Part shown: piece after piece, positions 44,501 to 51,148 of the stretch
Layout: each line of letters begins with the position of its first letter
Position numbering within the stretch: the first letter of the stretch is position 1
DNA from: Sphingobacteriales bacterium 44-61
GTDB taxonomy: Bacteria > Bacteroidota > Bacteroidia > Chitinophagales > Chitinophagaceae
Direction of reading: 5' to 3'
Assembly: GCA_001898405.1 (NCBI GenBank)
Contig: MKTW01000002.1
Span: forward strand, 556,175 to 620,174
Length of the DNA stretch: 64,000 bases
Notes under the pieces: generated by a model
What the model saw: the letters and a program-made list of their open reading frames with translations, nothing else
Told to the model about the DNA's origin: nothing
Databases searched by the model: none
Program-made: the position numbers and the translations under genes

Positions 44501-44791
44501 CACTGTTCTTCTGTTCACTCTTTCTACGGCAGTCTCCATACCTACATAAGTAAATACCAGGACAGCGCTATCTGATGATAAATTAAAAGTGTAAGTGCCG
44601 GCCGCAGTGGTCAGCGTTCTTTTGTTGGATGCTCTTTCGCGGATGGTAACACCCTGCAGGGGCGTTTTATTGATATCCGTAACGGTGCCGGTTACCGTTC
44701 TGTTGGATTGAGCGTAAGCAGGTAGCCCGGTGATGGTGGCAAGCAGGCAACCTAATACTGTGAAAACAAGAATTGCATTTCTCTTTTGCAT
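41573..44791 (-). CDS. SusC/RagA-type TonB-dependent outer-membrane transporter
   Basis: A 1072-residue protein. The start at 44791 (MQKRNAILVFTVLGCLLA) gives a signal peptide ending near AYAQS. It is followed by the carboxypeptidase-like N-terminal domain (VTGTVTDINKTPLQGVTIRE), the TonB-box/plug transition DDVVVIGYGTAKKKDLTGSV, the plug with RIRGASSVSAGSTPLFVVDG, and the barrel ending in SAGIKLQF. It imports glycan fragments across the outer membrane with SusD. It is the first gene of the locus. A 16-bp LacI-type operator lies 229 bp upstream, next to a weak TTTG-N19-TACTTTCA promoter-like arrangement. Confidence 0.96.
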   Translation of the reverse strand: MQKRNAILVFTVLGCLLATITGLPAYAQSNRTVTGTVTDINKTPLQGVTIRERASNKRTLTTAAGTYTFNLSSDSAVLVFTYVGMETAVERVNRRTVIDVTMQVKAGDLDDVVVIGYGTAKKKDLTGSVSSISKEALSDRTIFSLADAMKGKAAGVQITQNDGTPGSENTIRIRGASSVSAGSTPLFVVDGVLQDDINNINPGDIESVEILKDASGTAMYGARGANGVILVTTKSGKAGKTRLELYSNMAYQRPGHLFGLLNAPEYARARFQASGYTYSPASASDPNAPATTQIGYTYFRDSPLGTPGGFWGVAMDQTYHDWEKYASPDSTNTDWQRAMFQNSMVQEYRISATGGSRDTKFSFMGGYMDQGGLVVFSNYKRYNGRFNFQQKLAPTVTVTSNIAYTRSETNGFLVNTLNGGIASNAIVTSMLAKPPVQPLTVTDVEDNADVDGFITTNPYSLAKNITNNKNNMEWLARMALEWNINKNFTFRTTGNFTSNNVNTDAYYPRYTSAGSRFNGRAYLSRGNTNRFMNENLLYYKGRIGRDHVFNAVAGAIFEKSNLNLITAENQNYDVEVLGVYGLQNGTVPIIPTYNITKWSMASFLGRVEYNYKGRYLATATFRADGSSRFSKNNKWAYFPSAALAWRISDENFMKGVKPVSNMKLRASVGQSGNTAIPSYLTLSTISTYFSPMDGNTPNYGVVVERPENTSLKWETTTQVNTGLDIGLFDNRVSLTAEWYLKKTKDLLIQKITPGYSGYRNTWTNLGSIQNSGVEITLGALIINKPGLSWNVDANIGFNKSKAIEIGADLGLDPGVVPGVGTTAIIRNGQPIGQWFGYQTDGIWQSQAEILASGLTMINGQAINTIRPGTRRFIDQNGDGIINTADRVILGQGQPKFTGGLTNSVSYKGFNLNVVLQYSYGNKLYNANRISLESGRNTGNMTKGIADSWRPSLYDMTSGALVEAGNPTNRFRMPGSSEELLMLSDWIEDGSFIRLSDVTLSYSFLTSKWVKRAGLTGMSVFVSGKNLWISTKYTGYDPEVNTRQGGFGDLMPSMDYASYPRSKVYSAGIKLQF

Positions 44792-45019
44792 GGTTATGGC
44801 ATTAATAAGCAATAAATATCCTTCGGGCTACGTCAGCACCTTTTAATGGTAACGTACCCGTTTTTCCACGGAACTATTTCAGCATAATGGCCGGCTGCTA
44901 AAGCAACTGGCGGGGTGGCTGAAAGAAAATAATATTGATAAGGTTAAGAAGGGAGTAAGCTTCTCGGGCTGATAAAGTGATGTAGCATGGCAATCGCAAT
45001 TTTGAGGTTTGGGATAGTT

Positions 45020-45035
45020 GCTAATTCGTTTTAGC
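45020..45035. promoter_or_regulatory. Candidate LacI operator (copy 2), upstream of SusC
   Basis: GCTAATTCGTTTTAGC, identical to 35295-35310. On the minus strand a TTTG box (45067-45070) and TACTTTCA (45040-45047) are spaced 19 bp apart just upstream, so a repressor bound here would cover the start of transcription. The promoter match is weak (4 of 6 consensus positions in the -7 box). Confidence 0.65.
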
Positions 45036-45131
45036 ATTGTGAAAGTAAGAGTTTTTTCTGTACTGCCAAATATTTTTCTCAAAAAAGTTATTCCCACAGA
45101 GATTGGGGAATTATAATATGATGTAGTTATG

Positions 45132-45233
45132 AGTTGGTCCCACGAAGACAACAAAGAACACAAAGAAAATATTTCCCACTAATCATTTACAGAAAAAATC
45201 TTTGTGTTCTTTGTTGTCTTCGTGGGACTAACT
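45132..45233. repeat. Large inverted repeat of the CTTTGTG family
   Basis: Two 35-bp arms (45132-45166 and 45199-45233), complementary except at one position, flank a 32-bp centre. The arm reads TCTTTGTGTTCTTTGTTGTC followed by TTCGTGGGACTAACT. It shares its pattern with the imperfect copy at 24566-24625. Confidence 0.75.
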
Positions 45234-45261
45234 CCCCTGCCCGATCATGCTTTCTCTTTAG

Positions 45262-45269
45262 TATTTTTG
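45262..45269 (+). promoter_or_regulatory. Candidate -7 box (TATTTTTG) for the DUF2130 gene
   Basis: Exact TAnnTTTG match 19 bp before the ATG at 45289, just after the large inverted repeat. Confidence 0.4.
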
Positions 45270-45288
45270 ATCTTTAAACAATTACCAG

Positions 45289-46497
45289 ATGGCTACCGAT
45301 ATAAAATGCCCGAATTGCGGTCACCAGTTTGAACCGAATGATGCAATAAGGGAAGAAGTGGAAAAAGAATTACGCTCTAAAGCAGCAGACTGGCAAAAGA
45401 AAAAGAATGAAGAATTCCAGCTCAAACTGGAAGAGGAAAGAAAGCGTATGCAGCAAAGTATGGAAGAAAACATCCGTAAAAATCTTACTGGCGATTTTGA
45501 AAACAAACTACGCCTACTTGAACAAAACAATAAAGACAACGAAGAAAAACTGAAGCTTGCCCGTCAAAAAGAACTGGAATACTTAAAGAAAGAACAGGAA
45601 CTGAAAAACAAGGAAGATGAACTGGAGATCACCGTACAGAAAAAACTGCAGCAGGAACGGGAAAAACTTTCTGAAGACCTCCGTAAAATAGAAGAGCAAA
45701 AAGTAGCCGCCCGGGAAAGTGAATTCCAGTTGCGGTTGAAAGAACTGGAAAAACAACTGGAAGACCAGAAGAAACTGGCCGATGAAATGCGCCGCAAAGC
45801 AGAACAGGGTTCAACCCAATTGCAGGGAGAGATCCAGGAACTGGCGCTGGAAGAAATGCTGCGCACTGCTTTTCCCTTTGACCTGATCGCTGAAGTAGGC
45901 AAAGGCATCCGTGGCGCAGATTGTGTGCAAACTGTCCGCAACAACCTGGGACAGGAATGCGGAAAGATCATTTATGAAAGCAAACGCACCAATAATTTCA
46001 TTGCCGACTGGATCGAAAAACTCAAAACCGATATGCGCAGCCTTGGTGCAGATATGGCCGTGATCGTTACCCGCACCATGCCGCGTGATATGGACGGATT
46101 TGGTTTGAAAGATGGTGTCTGGATCTGCTCTTACTCAGAAGTGAAAGCACTTGCAGTTGTGTTGCGTGATACCATTATGCGCGTCTCCAATGCCGTAAGG
46201 AATAATGAGAACAAAGGTGATAAAATGCACATGCTCTATGATTATCTCACCAGCAATGAATTTGCAGAGCAATGGAAAGCCATCCGTGAAGGTTTCCTGG
46301 GTATGAAAATATCTATCCAGAAAGAACGGGATGCCATGGAAAAATTATGGAAGACCCGGGAGAAACAACTGGAAAAAGTATTGTTGAACGCCACGCATAT
46401 CCGTGGTTCCATCGAAGGAATAGCAGGAATGGAATCGGCAGTAGACCTGCATCTGCTGGAAGACAATGACGATAATGAAGATGACATGGCGCATTAA
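45289..46497 (+). CDS. DUF2130 domain protein with long coiled coil
   Basis: A 402-residue soluble protein. The N-terminus carries a zinc-ribbon half (IKCPNCGHQFEPND, one CxxC). A long Glu/Lys/Gln-rich coiled coil follows at about residues 24-185. The C-terminal DUF2130 domain (LEEMLRTAFPFDLIAEVGKGIRGADC; CGKIIYESKRTNNF; MAVIVTRTMPRDMDGF; DGVWICSYSEVKAL) is complete. The E-V-G-K-G and Y-E-S-K-R segments recall nuclease-like folds, but no activity is established. It is transcribed away from the PUL and convergent with a phosphopantetheinyl transferase gene. Confidence 0.9.
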   Translation: MATDIKCPNCGHQFEPNDAIREEVEKELRSKAADWQKKKNEEFQLKLEEERKRMQQSMEENIRKNLTGDFENKLRLLEQNNKDNEEKLKLARQKELEYLKKEQELKNKEDELEITVQKKLQQEREKLSEDLRKIEEQKVAARESEFQLRLKELEKQLEDQKKLADEMRRKAEQGSTQLQGEIQELALEEMLRTAFPFDLIAEVGKGIRGADCVQTVRNNLGQECGKIIYESKRTNNFIADWIEKLKTDMRSLGADMAVIVTRTMPRDMDGFGLKDGVWICSYSEVKALAVVLRDTIMRVSNAVRNNENKGDKMHMLYDYLTSNEFAEQWKAIREGFLGMKISIQKERDAMEKLWKTREKQLEKVLLNATHIRGSIEGIAGMESAVDLHLLEDNDDNEDDMAH

Positions 46498-46509
46498 TGC
46501 CGGCCGTTC

Positions 46510-47124
46510 TTATTCTCCGTCCACTACCCATGCCAGCACCAGGTGCTCCAGCATCCTGTAGTGGACTTTCAGCTTTTTATGCTTTGGCTCGAAAAAGCAA
46601 TCGATCACTTCTTTGCCCGGATCCTGCCGCTGCAACTGGATATGCTCTTTAAAATCAACCTTTCCTTCCCCATACCATTTAAACACGGCTTCTTTTGCGC
46701 TCCAGAATGCAGTGAGCTGACGCAATTCACCGTTCAAATGAAGCCGCAACTGTTCAGCGCCTGACATAAACTTATCCCTGATCTTTTCAATCTTTTCCAC
46801 CGGTATCTCAATATCGATCCCTACCCTTCTGTCTTTGCTTACAATAGCCGCAGCATAGTCACCACAATGGGAGATAGAGAAATGGTATTGGTCATCCGGC
46901 AAAAAGGGTTTGCGTGTATCTGCGATCTGCACCAGCTCATATGGGAAATCAGGAAATAAAAACTGCAGCAGGAACCTCCCTGCCAGGTGTTGCAACCGCT
47001 TATGCGGGTGGGTCACATCCCTGTGCTGGGGCACATTCCCTTTGAAGAATTCCTCGGTCTCTTCAATCTTCCAGATTCCCAAACGGGTAGTTTCATTAAT
47101 GGGATGTTGAAAAAAAATCGGCAT
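46510..47124 (-). CDS. 4'-phosphopantetheinyl transferase superfamily protein
   Basis: A 204-residue enzyme starting at the ATG at 47124; an upstream frame extends into the divergent dCTP deaminase start and is not plausible. Key motifs are RKPFL at 71-75, HFSISHCGDYAA at 81-92, the magnesium site VGIDIE at 101-106, and WSAKEAVFKWYG at 141-152. This is a Sfp/HetI-like arrangement. The enzyme moves phosphopantetheine from CoA to a conserved serine of an acyl or peptidyl carrier protein. No carrier-protein or polyketide gene is in the window, so the target may be the fatty-acid ACP. Confidence 0.9.
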   Translation of the reverse strand: MPIFFQHPINETTRLGIWKIEETEEFFKGNVPQHRDVTHPHKRLQHLAGRFLLQFLFPDFPYELVQIADTRKPFLPDDQYHFSISHCGDYAAAIVSKDRRVGIDIEIPVEKIEKIRDKFMSGAEQLRLHLNGELRQLTAFWSAKEAVFKWYGEGKVDFKEHIQLQRQDPGKEVIDCFFEPKHKKLKVHYRMLEHLVLAWVVDGE

Positions 47125-47175
47125 TAGTGGCTGTTTCGTCTTTATTTTGGGAGTAACAATCCTTATCCACCAGCT

Positions 47176-47183
47176 CAAAATTA
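47176..47183 (-). promoter_or_regulatory. Candidate -7 box (TAATTTTG) for the phosphopantetheinyl transferase gene
   Basis: Minus-strand exact TAnnTTTG match, 51 bp upstream of the start at 47124, in the shared divergent promoter region. Confidence 0.35.
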
Positions 47184-47208
47184 AAAAGTAAAAAGGCAAA
47201 AACTTAAA

Positions 47209-47216
47209 TAGTTTTG
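47209..47216 (+). promoter_or_regulatory. Candidate -7 box (TAGTTTTG) for the dCTP deaminase gene
   Basis: Plus-strand exact TAnnTTTG match with a following C, 59 bp before the ATG at 47276. Confidence 0.4.
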
Positions 47217-47275
47217 CGGCGGTACACAAAACCACGGGTTTTACATTTACCGGCCGAGTTATAAAACACGAGACA

Positions 47276-47812
47276 ATGATCTTATCTGACAAACGCATAC
47301 TGGAAGAAATAGAAAAAGGAACGATCCTGTTATCACCTTATGACCGCGAATGCCTGGGCAGTAATTCATACGACGTGCACCTGGGCAAATGGCTGGCCAC
47401 TTACAAGGAACATATCCTGGATTCAAAAAAACATAACGAGATCGAGTACTTTGAAATACCCGAGGAAGGCTTTGTCCTTTATCCCCACATATTTTACCTG
47501 GGTGTAACGCTCGAGTATACCGAAACACACGCCCATGTCCCCTTCCTGGAAGGCAAATCATCTACCGGACGCCTTGGCATCGACATCCACGCCACTGCCG
47601 GCAAAGGCGATGTCGGCTTTTGCGGGCACTGGACACTCGAAATTTCTGTGAAGCAACCGGTAAAAGTTTACAAGGGTATGCCGGTGGGACAACTAATTTA
47701 TTTTCCTGTGGAAGGTGATATAGAAGTTAAATACAATCAGAAGAAAAATGCAAAATATAGCGGGCAACCAGACAAACCAGTGGAAAGTATGATGTGGAAG
47801 AACAAATTCTAG
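47276..47812 (+). CDS. dcd: dCTP deaminase
   Basis: A 178-residue enzyme that converts dCTP to dUTP, supplying dUMP for thymidylate synthesis. The trimeric dCTP deaminase/dUTPase fold is recognisable: ILSDKRILEEIEKG, the LGSNSYDVHLG segment, FLEGKSSTGRLGIDIHATAG with the conserved Ser and Arg, and HWTLEISV with the catalytic Glu. Length is normal for the family. It could be the bifunctional form, which sequence alone does not decide. It is divergent from the phosphopantetheinyl transferase and ends 2 bp before a very long inverted repeat. Confidence 0.93.
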   Translation: MILSDKRILEEIEKGTILLSPYDRECLGSNSYDVHLGKWLATYKEHILDSKKHNEIEYFEIPEEGFVLYPHIFYLGVTLEYTETHAHVPFLEGKSSTGRLGIDIHATAGKGDVGFCGHWTLEISVKQPVKVYKGMPVGQLIYFPVEGDIEVKYNQKKNAKYSGQPDKPVESMMWKNKF

Positions 47813-47813
47813 C

Positions 47814-47949
47814 CTAAACGACCCCTTCCCGTCCTTCCCGCCTTACCGGTAAGATTTACTTACTTTTTTTTCATATTTCTTACCGGTAAAAAAATTACTT
47901 CCTGTTTTTTTTACCGGTAAGGCGGGAAGGACGGGAAGGGGTCGTTTAG
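47814..47949. repeat. 39-bp perfect inverted repeat with three TTACCGGTAA palindromes
   Basis: The arms at 47814-47852 and 47911-47949 are exactly complementary over 39 bp (outer end CTAAACGACCCCTTCCCG). The palindrome TTACCGGTAA closes each arm (47843-47852, 47911-47920), and a third copy lies in the T-rich centre (47880-47889). The element occupies the whole gap between the convergent dCTP deaminase and DUF3810 genes, so it may end transcription both ways. Its length and internal palindromes are unusual for a plain terminator. Confidence 0.85.
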
Positions 47950-47972
47950 AATAATACTATTTGTATAGCCGG

Positions 47973-49085
47973 TTACAGTGCTTCTATCCCGAATCTCTTA
48001 TAGTAGGCGATCAGCCAGGCCACCACTTCATTGTAAGTTTCCCGCCCTCCCGGTTGATTATTCGCCTTAAGGAAGTTGCCATACCCCCAGGAAATAAAGT
48101 TTTCTACAGGATTCCTGTGCTTCCGGTAAAACTCCCGGTATTCCACTATGTCTTTGATCACGGTTGAATCCAGTTGTTGCTGGTATTGCCTGGCCAACGC
48201 TGTATCGCGCCGCGCTACTTCATTGATGGCATAATTGTACATGTCAAAATACATCGAGTACCTGAACACCGGTAGCCTGCTCTCCTTCCCGGCAAGGAAT
48301 GCAACAAAATTGGCTTCGTTCTCCTTGCCATAGCCTAGTTGGTGTGCGATCTCGTGAAGGGTTACAAACGGCTCCAGGAAACGGGGGATCGTTGTGTTTA
48401 CCTGTGCTTCGCCGGAAAAGGGATTGTAATACCCCTGAAATCCGAGGTAGTTTCCCAGGTAGCTGAAAATGGAAGGTTTTACTGACCTGGGCTGGTAAGC
48501 CAGGAAGGGGTACCGCAAAGCCACTTCATTATAAAGAATGGAGCTTTCCCGGAAAAGGTCCTTCTTCTTTCTTACAGAATCGCGCCTGGCAGGGCTGGCT
48601 TGTACGGCATATGTGTTCAGCCGCTGTTGTAATACCCCTGTCAGCGTATCAAGATCGGCAAGGCTGTATTTCTTTACTTTAACGCCCAATTGCGCTGAAA
48701 TACCCTGACGGTTGTAATTAAGTCCCCAAAACAGGTTGAACGAGACATATATAAAAAGAAAAAAGAATATCCCCTGTTGGAGTGCTTTAATAAAATATCG
48801 CCGGTTCAGTTGTTTTCGGAAGGCCAGCCTCCCGAAAAGGAAAATGCGGTAGATGAGCACCAGCACCAGGAAGGCATAGAACAGGTCGCCGATGCTGAAG
48901 GGGATCCAGCCAAACAGGAAGCGCTGAATACCTCCGACAACGGGGTAAAACCCATAGGTGTAATATTTTTCCACCCAGGCGGGATATAAAGACACCCATT
49001 TGATCAGGATACAAAGCAGGACCAGTAATACCCAGCTCCAGCTCTTCATCAGGCGTTTAAACAGCCGGGAAACTAGTTTCTGCAC
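47973..49085 (-). CDS. DUF3810 family membrane protein with HExxH motif
   Basis: A 370-residue protein. Three hydrophobic segments, about residues 15-35, 60-85 and 103-122, anchor it in the inner membrane. The remaining part contains a zinc-protease-like HEIAHQLGYGKENEANFVAF motif (H-E-x-x-H with a downstream E-x-x-A), as in DUF3810 proteins. Family function is unknown, and the HExxH motif suggests but does not prove peptidase activity. The gene is convergent with dCTP deaminase across the long inverted repeat. Confidence 0.88.
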   Translation of the reverse strand: MQKLVSRLFKRLMKSWSWVLLVLLCILIKWVSLYPAWVEKYYTYGFYPVVGGIQRFLFGWIPFSIGDLFYAFLVLVLIYRIFLFGRLAFRKQLNRRYFIKALQQGIFFFLFIYVSFNLFWGLNYNRQGISAQLGVKVKKYSLADLDTLTGVLQQRLNTYAVQASPARRDSVRKKKDLFRESSILYNEVALRYPFLAYQPRSVKPSIFSYLGNYLGFQGYYNPFSGEAQVNTTIPRFLEPFVTLHEIAHQLGYGKENEANFVAFLAGKESRLPVFRYSMYFDMYNYAINEVARRDTALARQYQQQLDSTVIKDIVEYREFYRKHRNPVENFISWGYGNFLKANNQPGGRETYNEVVAWLIAYYKRFGIEAL

Positions 49086-49196
49086 AAAGACGTATTTTAA
49101 ACATATTCTGGATCAGCGTGTTAAATCAAAATGACTGGGCAAAAATAATCCAAAAACAAACCCGTTTATTATCCGTAATTTTTCGGGGAAATCCCT

Positions 49197-49204
49197 TACC
49201 TTTG
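49197..49204 (+). promoter_or_regulatory. Candidate -7 box (TACCTTTG) for the DUF177-rpmF-plsX operon
   Basis: Exact TAnnTTTG match followed by C, 22 bp before the ATG at 49227. Confidence 0.5.
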
Positions 49205-49226
49205 CCAACTCTTTAAAAAGTTGATC

Positions 49227-49775
49227 ATGGCCTACCGGCGGGAATTTGAGATAGCTTTTGTGGGATTAAAACCCGGTGTACATGAATACAACTACGAGAT
49301 CACGGATAAGTTCTTTGAGGCATTCCAGCAGCAGGATTTCCGGAACTGCAGGGCGAATGTAAAGTTGTTGCTCGACAAAAAGAATGGCTTCATGTTATTG
49401 AAGTTTGAGATCGGCGGTTCACTGGAAGTTACCTGCGACCGTTGCAACAATGACCTTCCCCTGGAGCTTTGGGACGAGTTCAACATCACTGTAAAGATGG
49501 TGGAAGAACCCGAACTGATGAATGACCAGGAAGATGACCCGGATGTGTACTATATCAGCCGTGGCGAAAGCCATATTGATGTAGCCAACTGGATCTACGA
49601 ATTCATTAACCTGACCATTCCGATGCAAAAAACCTGCGGTTACGATAAGGCCGATGGCCCTTATTGCAACCCCAAAGCACTGGACCTCTTGAAAAAGCTG
49701 GAGATCAAAGACACTGAAAAGAAAGAGAATCCGATCTGGAAAGGATTGGAAAAATTTAAAGACCTGGATAATTAA
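49227..49775 (+). CDS. DUF177 (YceD-like) protein
   Basis: A 182-residue protein starting at the ATG at 49227; a TTG two codons earlier is less likely. It carries the DUF177/YceD pattern: LEVTCDRCNNDLPLELWDEF, then an acidic segment, and CGYDKADGPYCNPKALDLL with further cysteines that may bind metal. YceD proteins are encoded just upstream of ribosomal protein L32 in most bacteria and are linked to 23S rRNA maturation. The same order is kept here: this gene, then rpmF 49 bp later, then plsX. Confidence 0.9.
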   Translation: MAYRREFEIAFVGLKPGVHEYNYEITDKFFEAFQQQDFRNCRANVKLLLDKKNGFMLLKFEIGGSLEVTCDRCNNDLPLELWDEFNITVKMVEEPELMNDQEDDPDVYYISRGESHIDVANWIYEFINLTIPMQKTCGYDKADGPYCNPKALDLLKKLEIKDTEKKENPIWKGLEKFKDLDN

Positions 49776-49824
49776 ATGGAAGGCCGGAAGCCGGCGATTT
49801 TTTAAAGATTATAATTGTTGAGTT

Positions 49825-50016
49825 ATGCCAAATCCGAAACGCAGACACAGTCAGCAAAGAAGCGCAAAACGCAGAACACACTATAAAGCTACTGCACAGA
49901 CTTTATCTACCGACAGCACCACGAACGAAATTCATGTTCGTCACCGTGCACACGTGAGTGAAGGCAAGCTTTACTATAAAGGTAAAGTAGTGGCTGAAAA
50001 GTCTCCCGTAAAGTAA
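49825..50016 (+). CDS. rpmF: Large-subunit ribosomal protein L32
   Basis: A 63-residue protein with the L32 start PNPKRRHSQQRSAKRRTHYKA. The C-terminal half (VRHRAHVSEGKLYYKGKVV) lacks the four cysteines of the zinc-ribbon type, so this is a zinc-free form. It sits in the conserved DUF177-rpmF-plsX order. The 117 bp after it, before plsX, contain an imperfect hairpin (50020-50045). Confidence 0.95.
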   Translation: MPNPKRRHSQQRSAKRRTHYKATAQTLSTDSTTNEIHVRHRAHVSEGKLYYKGKVVAEKSPVK

Positions 50017-50019
50017 TAA

Positions 50020-50045
50020 GCAGGCGGTAAAGCCTTACCCCCTGC
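50020..50045 (+). promoter_or_regulatory. Hairpin between rpmF and plsX
   Basis: GCAGGCGGTAA (50020-50030) pairs with TTACCCCCTGC (50035-50045), with one C-C mismatch. A second possible stem, AATTCCAAA (50058-50066) with TTTGGAATT (50093-50101), follows. It has no T-run, so it is more likely an attenuator or mRNA-processing structure than a terminator. Confidence 0.35.
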
Positions 50046-50133
50046 CTTAAACTTGTTAATTCCAAAATCTATTGGGTGATAACCTGATGGAATTTGGAAT
50101 TTCTATTTTTAGAATTTGTATTTTACGCTTCCA

Positions 50134-51072
50134 ATGAACATCGGACTTGACATGATGGGCGGCGACCTTGCCCCGCTTGAAGCGGTAAAAGGCGTGTTGC
50201 AATACCTCAGCGAAGAAAAAACTACCGCCAACCTATTCCTTATTGGCGATCAGCCCCAGATAGAAAAATTGCTGGATGAACATAAAGTGCCCCGCGAACG
50301 TATTCACCTGGTGCATGCTGAACAGGTGATCGATATGCACGAGCACCCCACCAAAGCGATGAAAGAAAAACAACGTTCTTCTATCGCCATCGGCTTTCAT
50401 CTTTTAGCTACCGGCAAAACGGACTCGTTCATCAGTGCAGGCAATACCGGCGCCATGCTGGTAGGTGCCCTGTTCAGCATTAAAGCACTGGAAGGTGTAT
50501 TAAGACCCACCATCTCCACCATTATTCCCAAAGAAAATGGCAGCACCGGGCTCTTGCTTGATGTAGGCCTGAATGCAGATTGCAAACCTGAACAATTGAA
50601 CCAGTTTGCCATCATGGGCTCCGTATATGCACAACTCATGCTCGGTATTGAAAAACCGCGTGTCGGTTTAATGAACGTAGGTGAAGAAGAAGGAAAGGGC
50701 AACCTGCTTGCACAGGCAACTTATCCCCTGCTGAAAGCCAATCAGCACATCCATTTCGTTGGCAATATCGAAGGAAGGGATGTACTGGAAGATAAAGCCG
50801 ATGTGATGGTTTGTGAAGGTTTTACCGGTAATATTATACTGAAGCTGGCCGAATCCTTATATGAGATCACCCACCGGCAAAAGATCGAGCACGAATATTT
50901 CGAGCGGTTCAACTTTGAGAATTATGGCGGCACTCCGGTATTGGGTGTCAGCAAACCCGTGATCATCGGACATGGCATCTCCAAAGCAAAAGCATTTAAG
51001 AATATGATCGTTGTGGCACAGCAGATGCTGGAGAAGGACGTGCTGGGAAAAATGAAAGACGAGTTACAATAA
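50134..51072 (+). CDS. plsX: Phosphate acyltransferase PlsX
   Basis: A 312-residue enzyme from the ATG at 50134 (MNIGLDMMGGDLAP). PlsX makes acyl-phosphate from acyl-ACP in phospholipid synthesis. Typical segments are DMMGGDLAPLEAVKG, VIDMHEHPTKAMKEK, FISAGNTGAMLVGA, GLLLDVGLNADCKPE, MLGIEKPRVGLMNVGEEEGKG and VCEGFTGNIILK. Length is normal. In many bacteria fabH follows plsX; here a convergent membrane glycosyltransferase-like gene follows, so the operon ends. Confidence 0.95.
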   Translation: MNIGLDMMGGDLAPLEAVKGVLQYLSEEKTTANLFLIGDQPQIEKLLDEHKVPRERIHLVHAEQVIDMHEHPTKAMKEKQRSSIAIGFHLLATGKTDSFISAGNTGAMLVGALFSIKALEGVLRPTISTIIPKENGSTGLLLDVGLNADCKPEQLNQFAIMGSVYAQLMLGIEKPRVGLMNVGEEEGKGNLLAQATYPLLKANQHIHFVGNIEGRDVLEDKADVMVCEGFTGNIILKLAESLYEITHRQKIEHEYFERFNFENYGGTPVLGVSKPVIIGHGISKAKAFKNMIVVAQQMLEKDVLGKMKDELQ

Positions 51073-51081
51073 ACATCTGTA

Positions 51082-51140
51082 GTGTATAATAATATAATAG
51101 GGCGCCTCTATATAAGGCGCCCTATTATATTATTATACAC
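51082..51140. terminator. 26-bp perfect hairpin between convergent genes
   Basis: The arms at 51082-51107 and 51115-51140 are exactly complementary, with an AT-rich outer part, a GGGCGCC inner part and a 7-nt loop (CTATATA). It lies 9 bp after the plsX stop and 8 bp before the end of the convergent gene, so it probably stops transcription in both directions. Confidence 0.75.
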
Positions 51141-51148
51141 ACGTTCCG

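Larger units (their letters stand above)
44813..45288. other. Intergenic region between SusC and DUF2130 (no gene seen)
   Basis: This 476-bp stretch holds the upstream region of SusC, the operator-like palindrome at 45020-45035, a large inverted repeat at 45132-45233 and a promoter-like box at 45262-45269. I see no convincing small gene. The one longer minus-strand reading frame crosses both the operator and the repeat and looks random. Confidence 0.6.

Noticed and set aside
44879-45163. 94-residue minus-strand reading frame upstream of SusC
   Set aside because: It crosses the LacI-type operator and one arm of the inverted repeat, shows no family pattern or signal sequence, and has random-looking composition.
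47124-47298. N-terminal extension of the phosphopantetheinyl transferase
   Set aside because: It overlaps the divergent dCTP deaminase start and adds a hydrophobic stretch not found in this family; the ATG at 47124 fits the family start.
49985-50133. Riboswitch or L32 autoregulatory RNA before plsX
   Set aside because: Two simple stems are possible, but no known riboswitch core could be recognised by eye.
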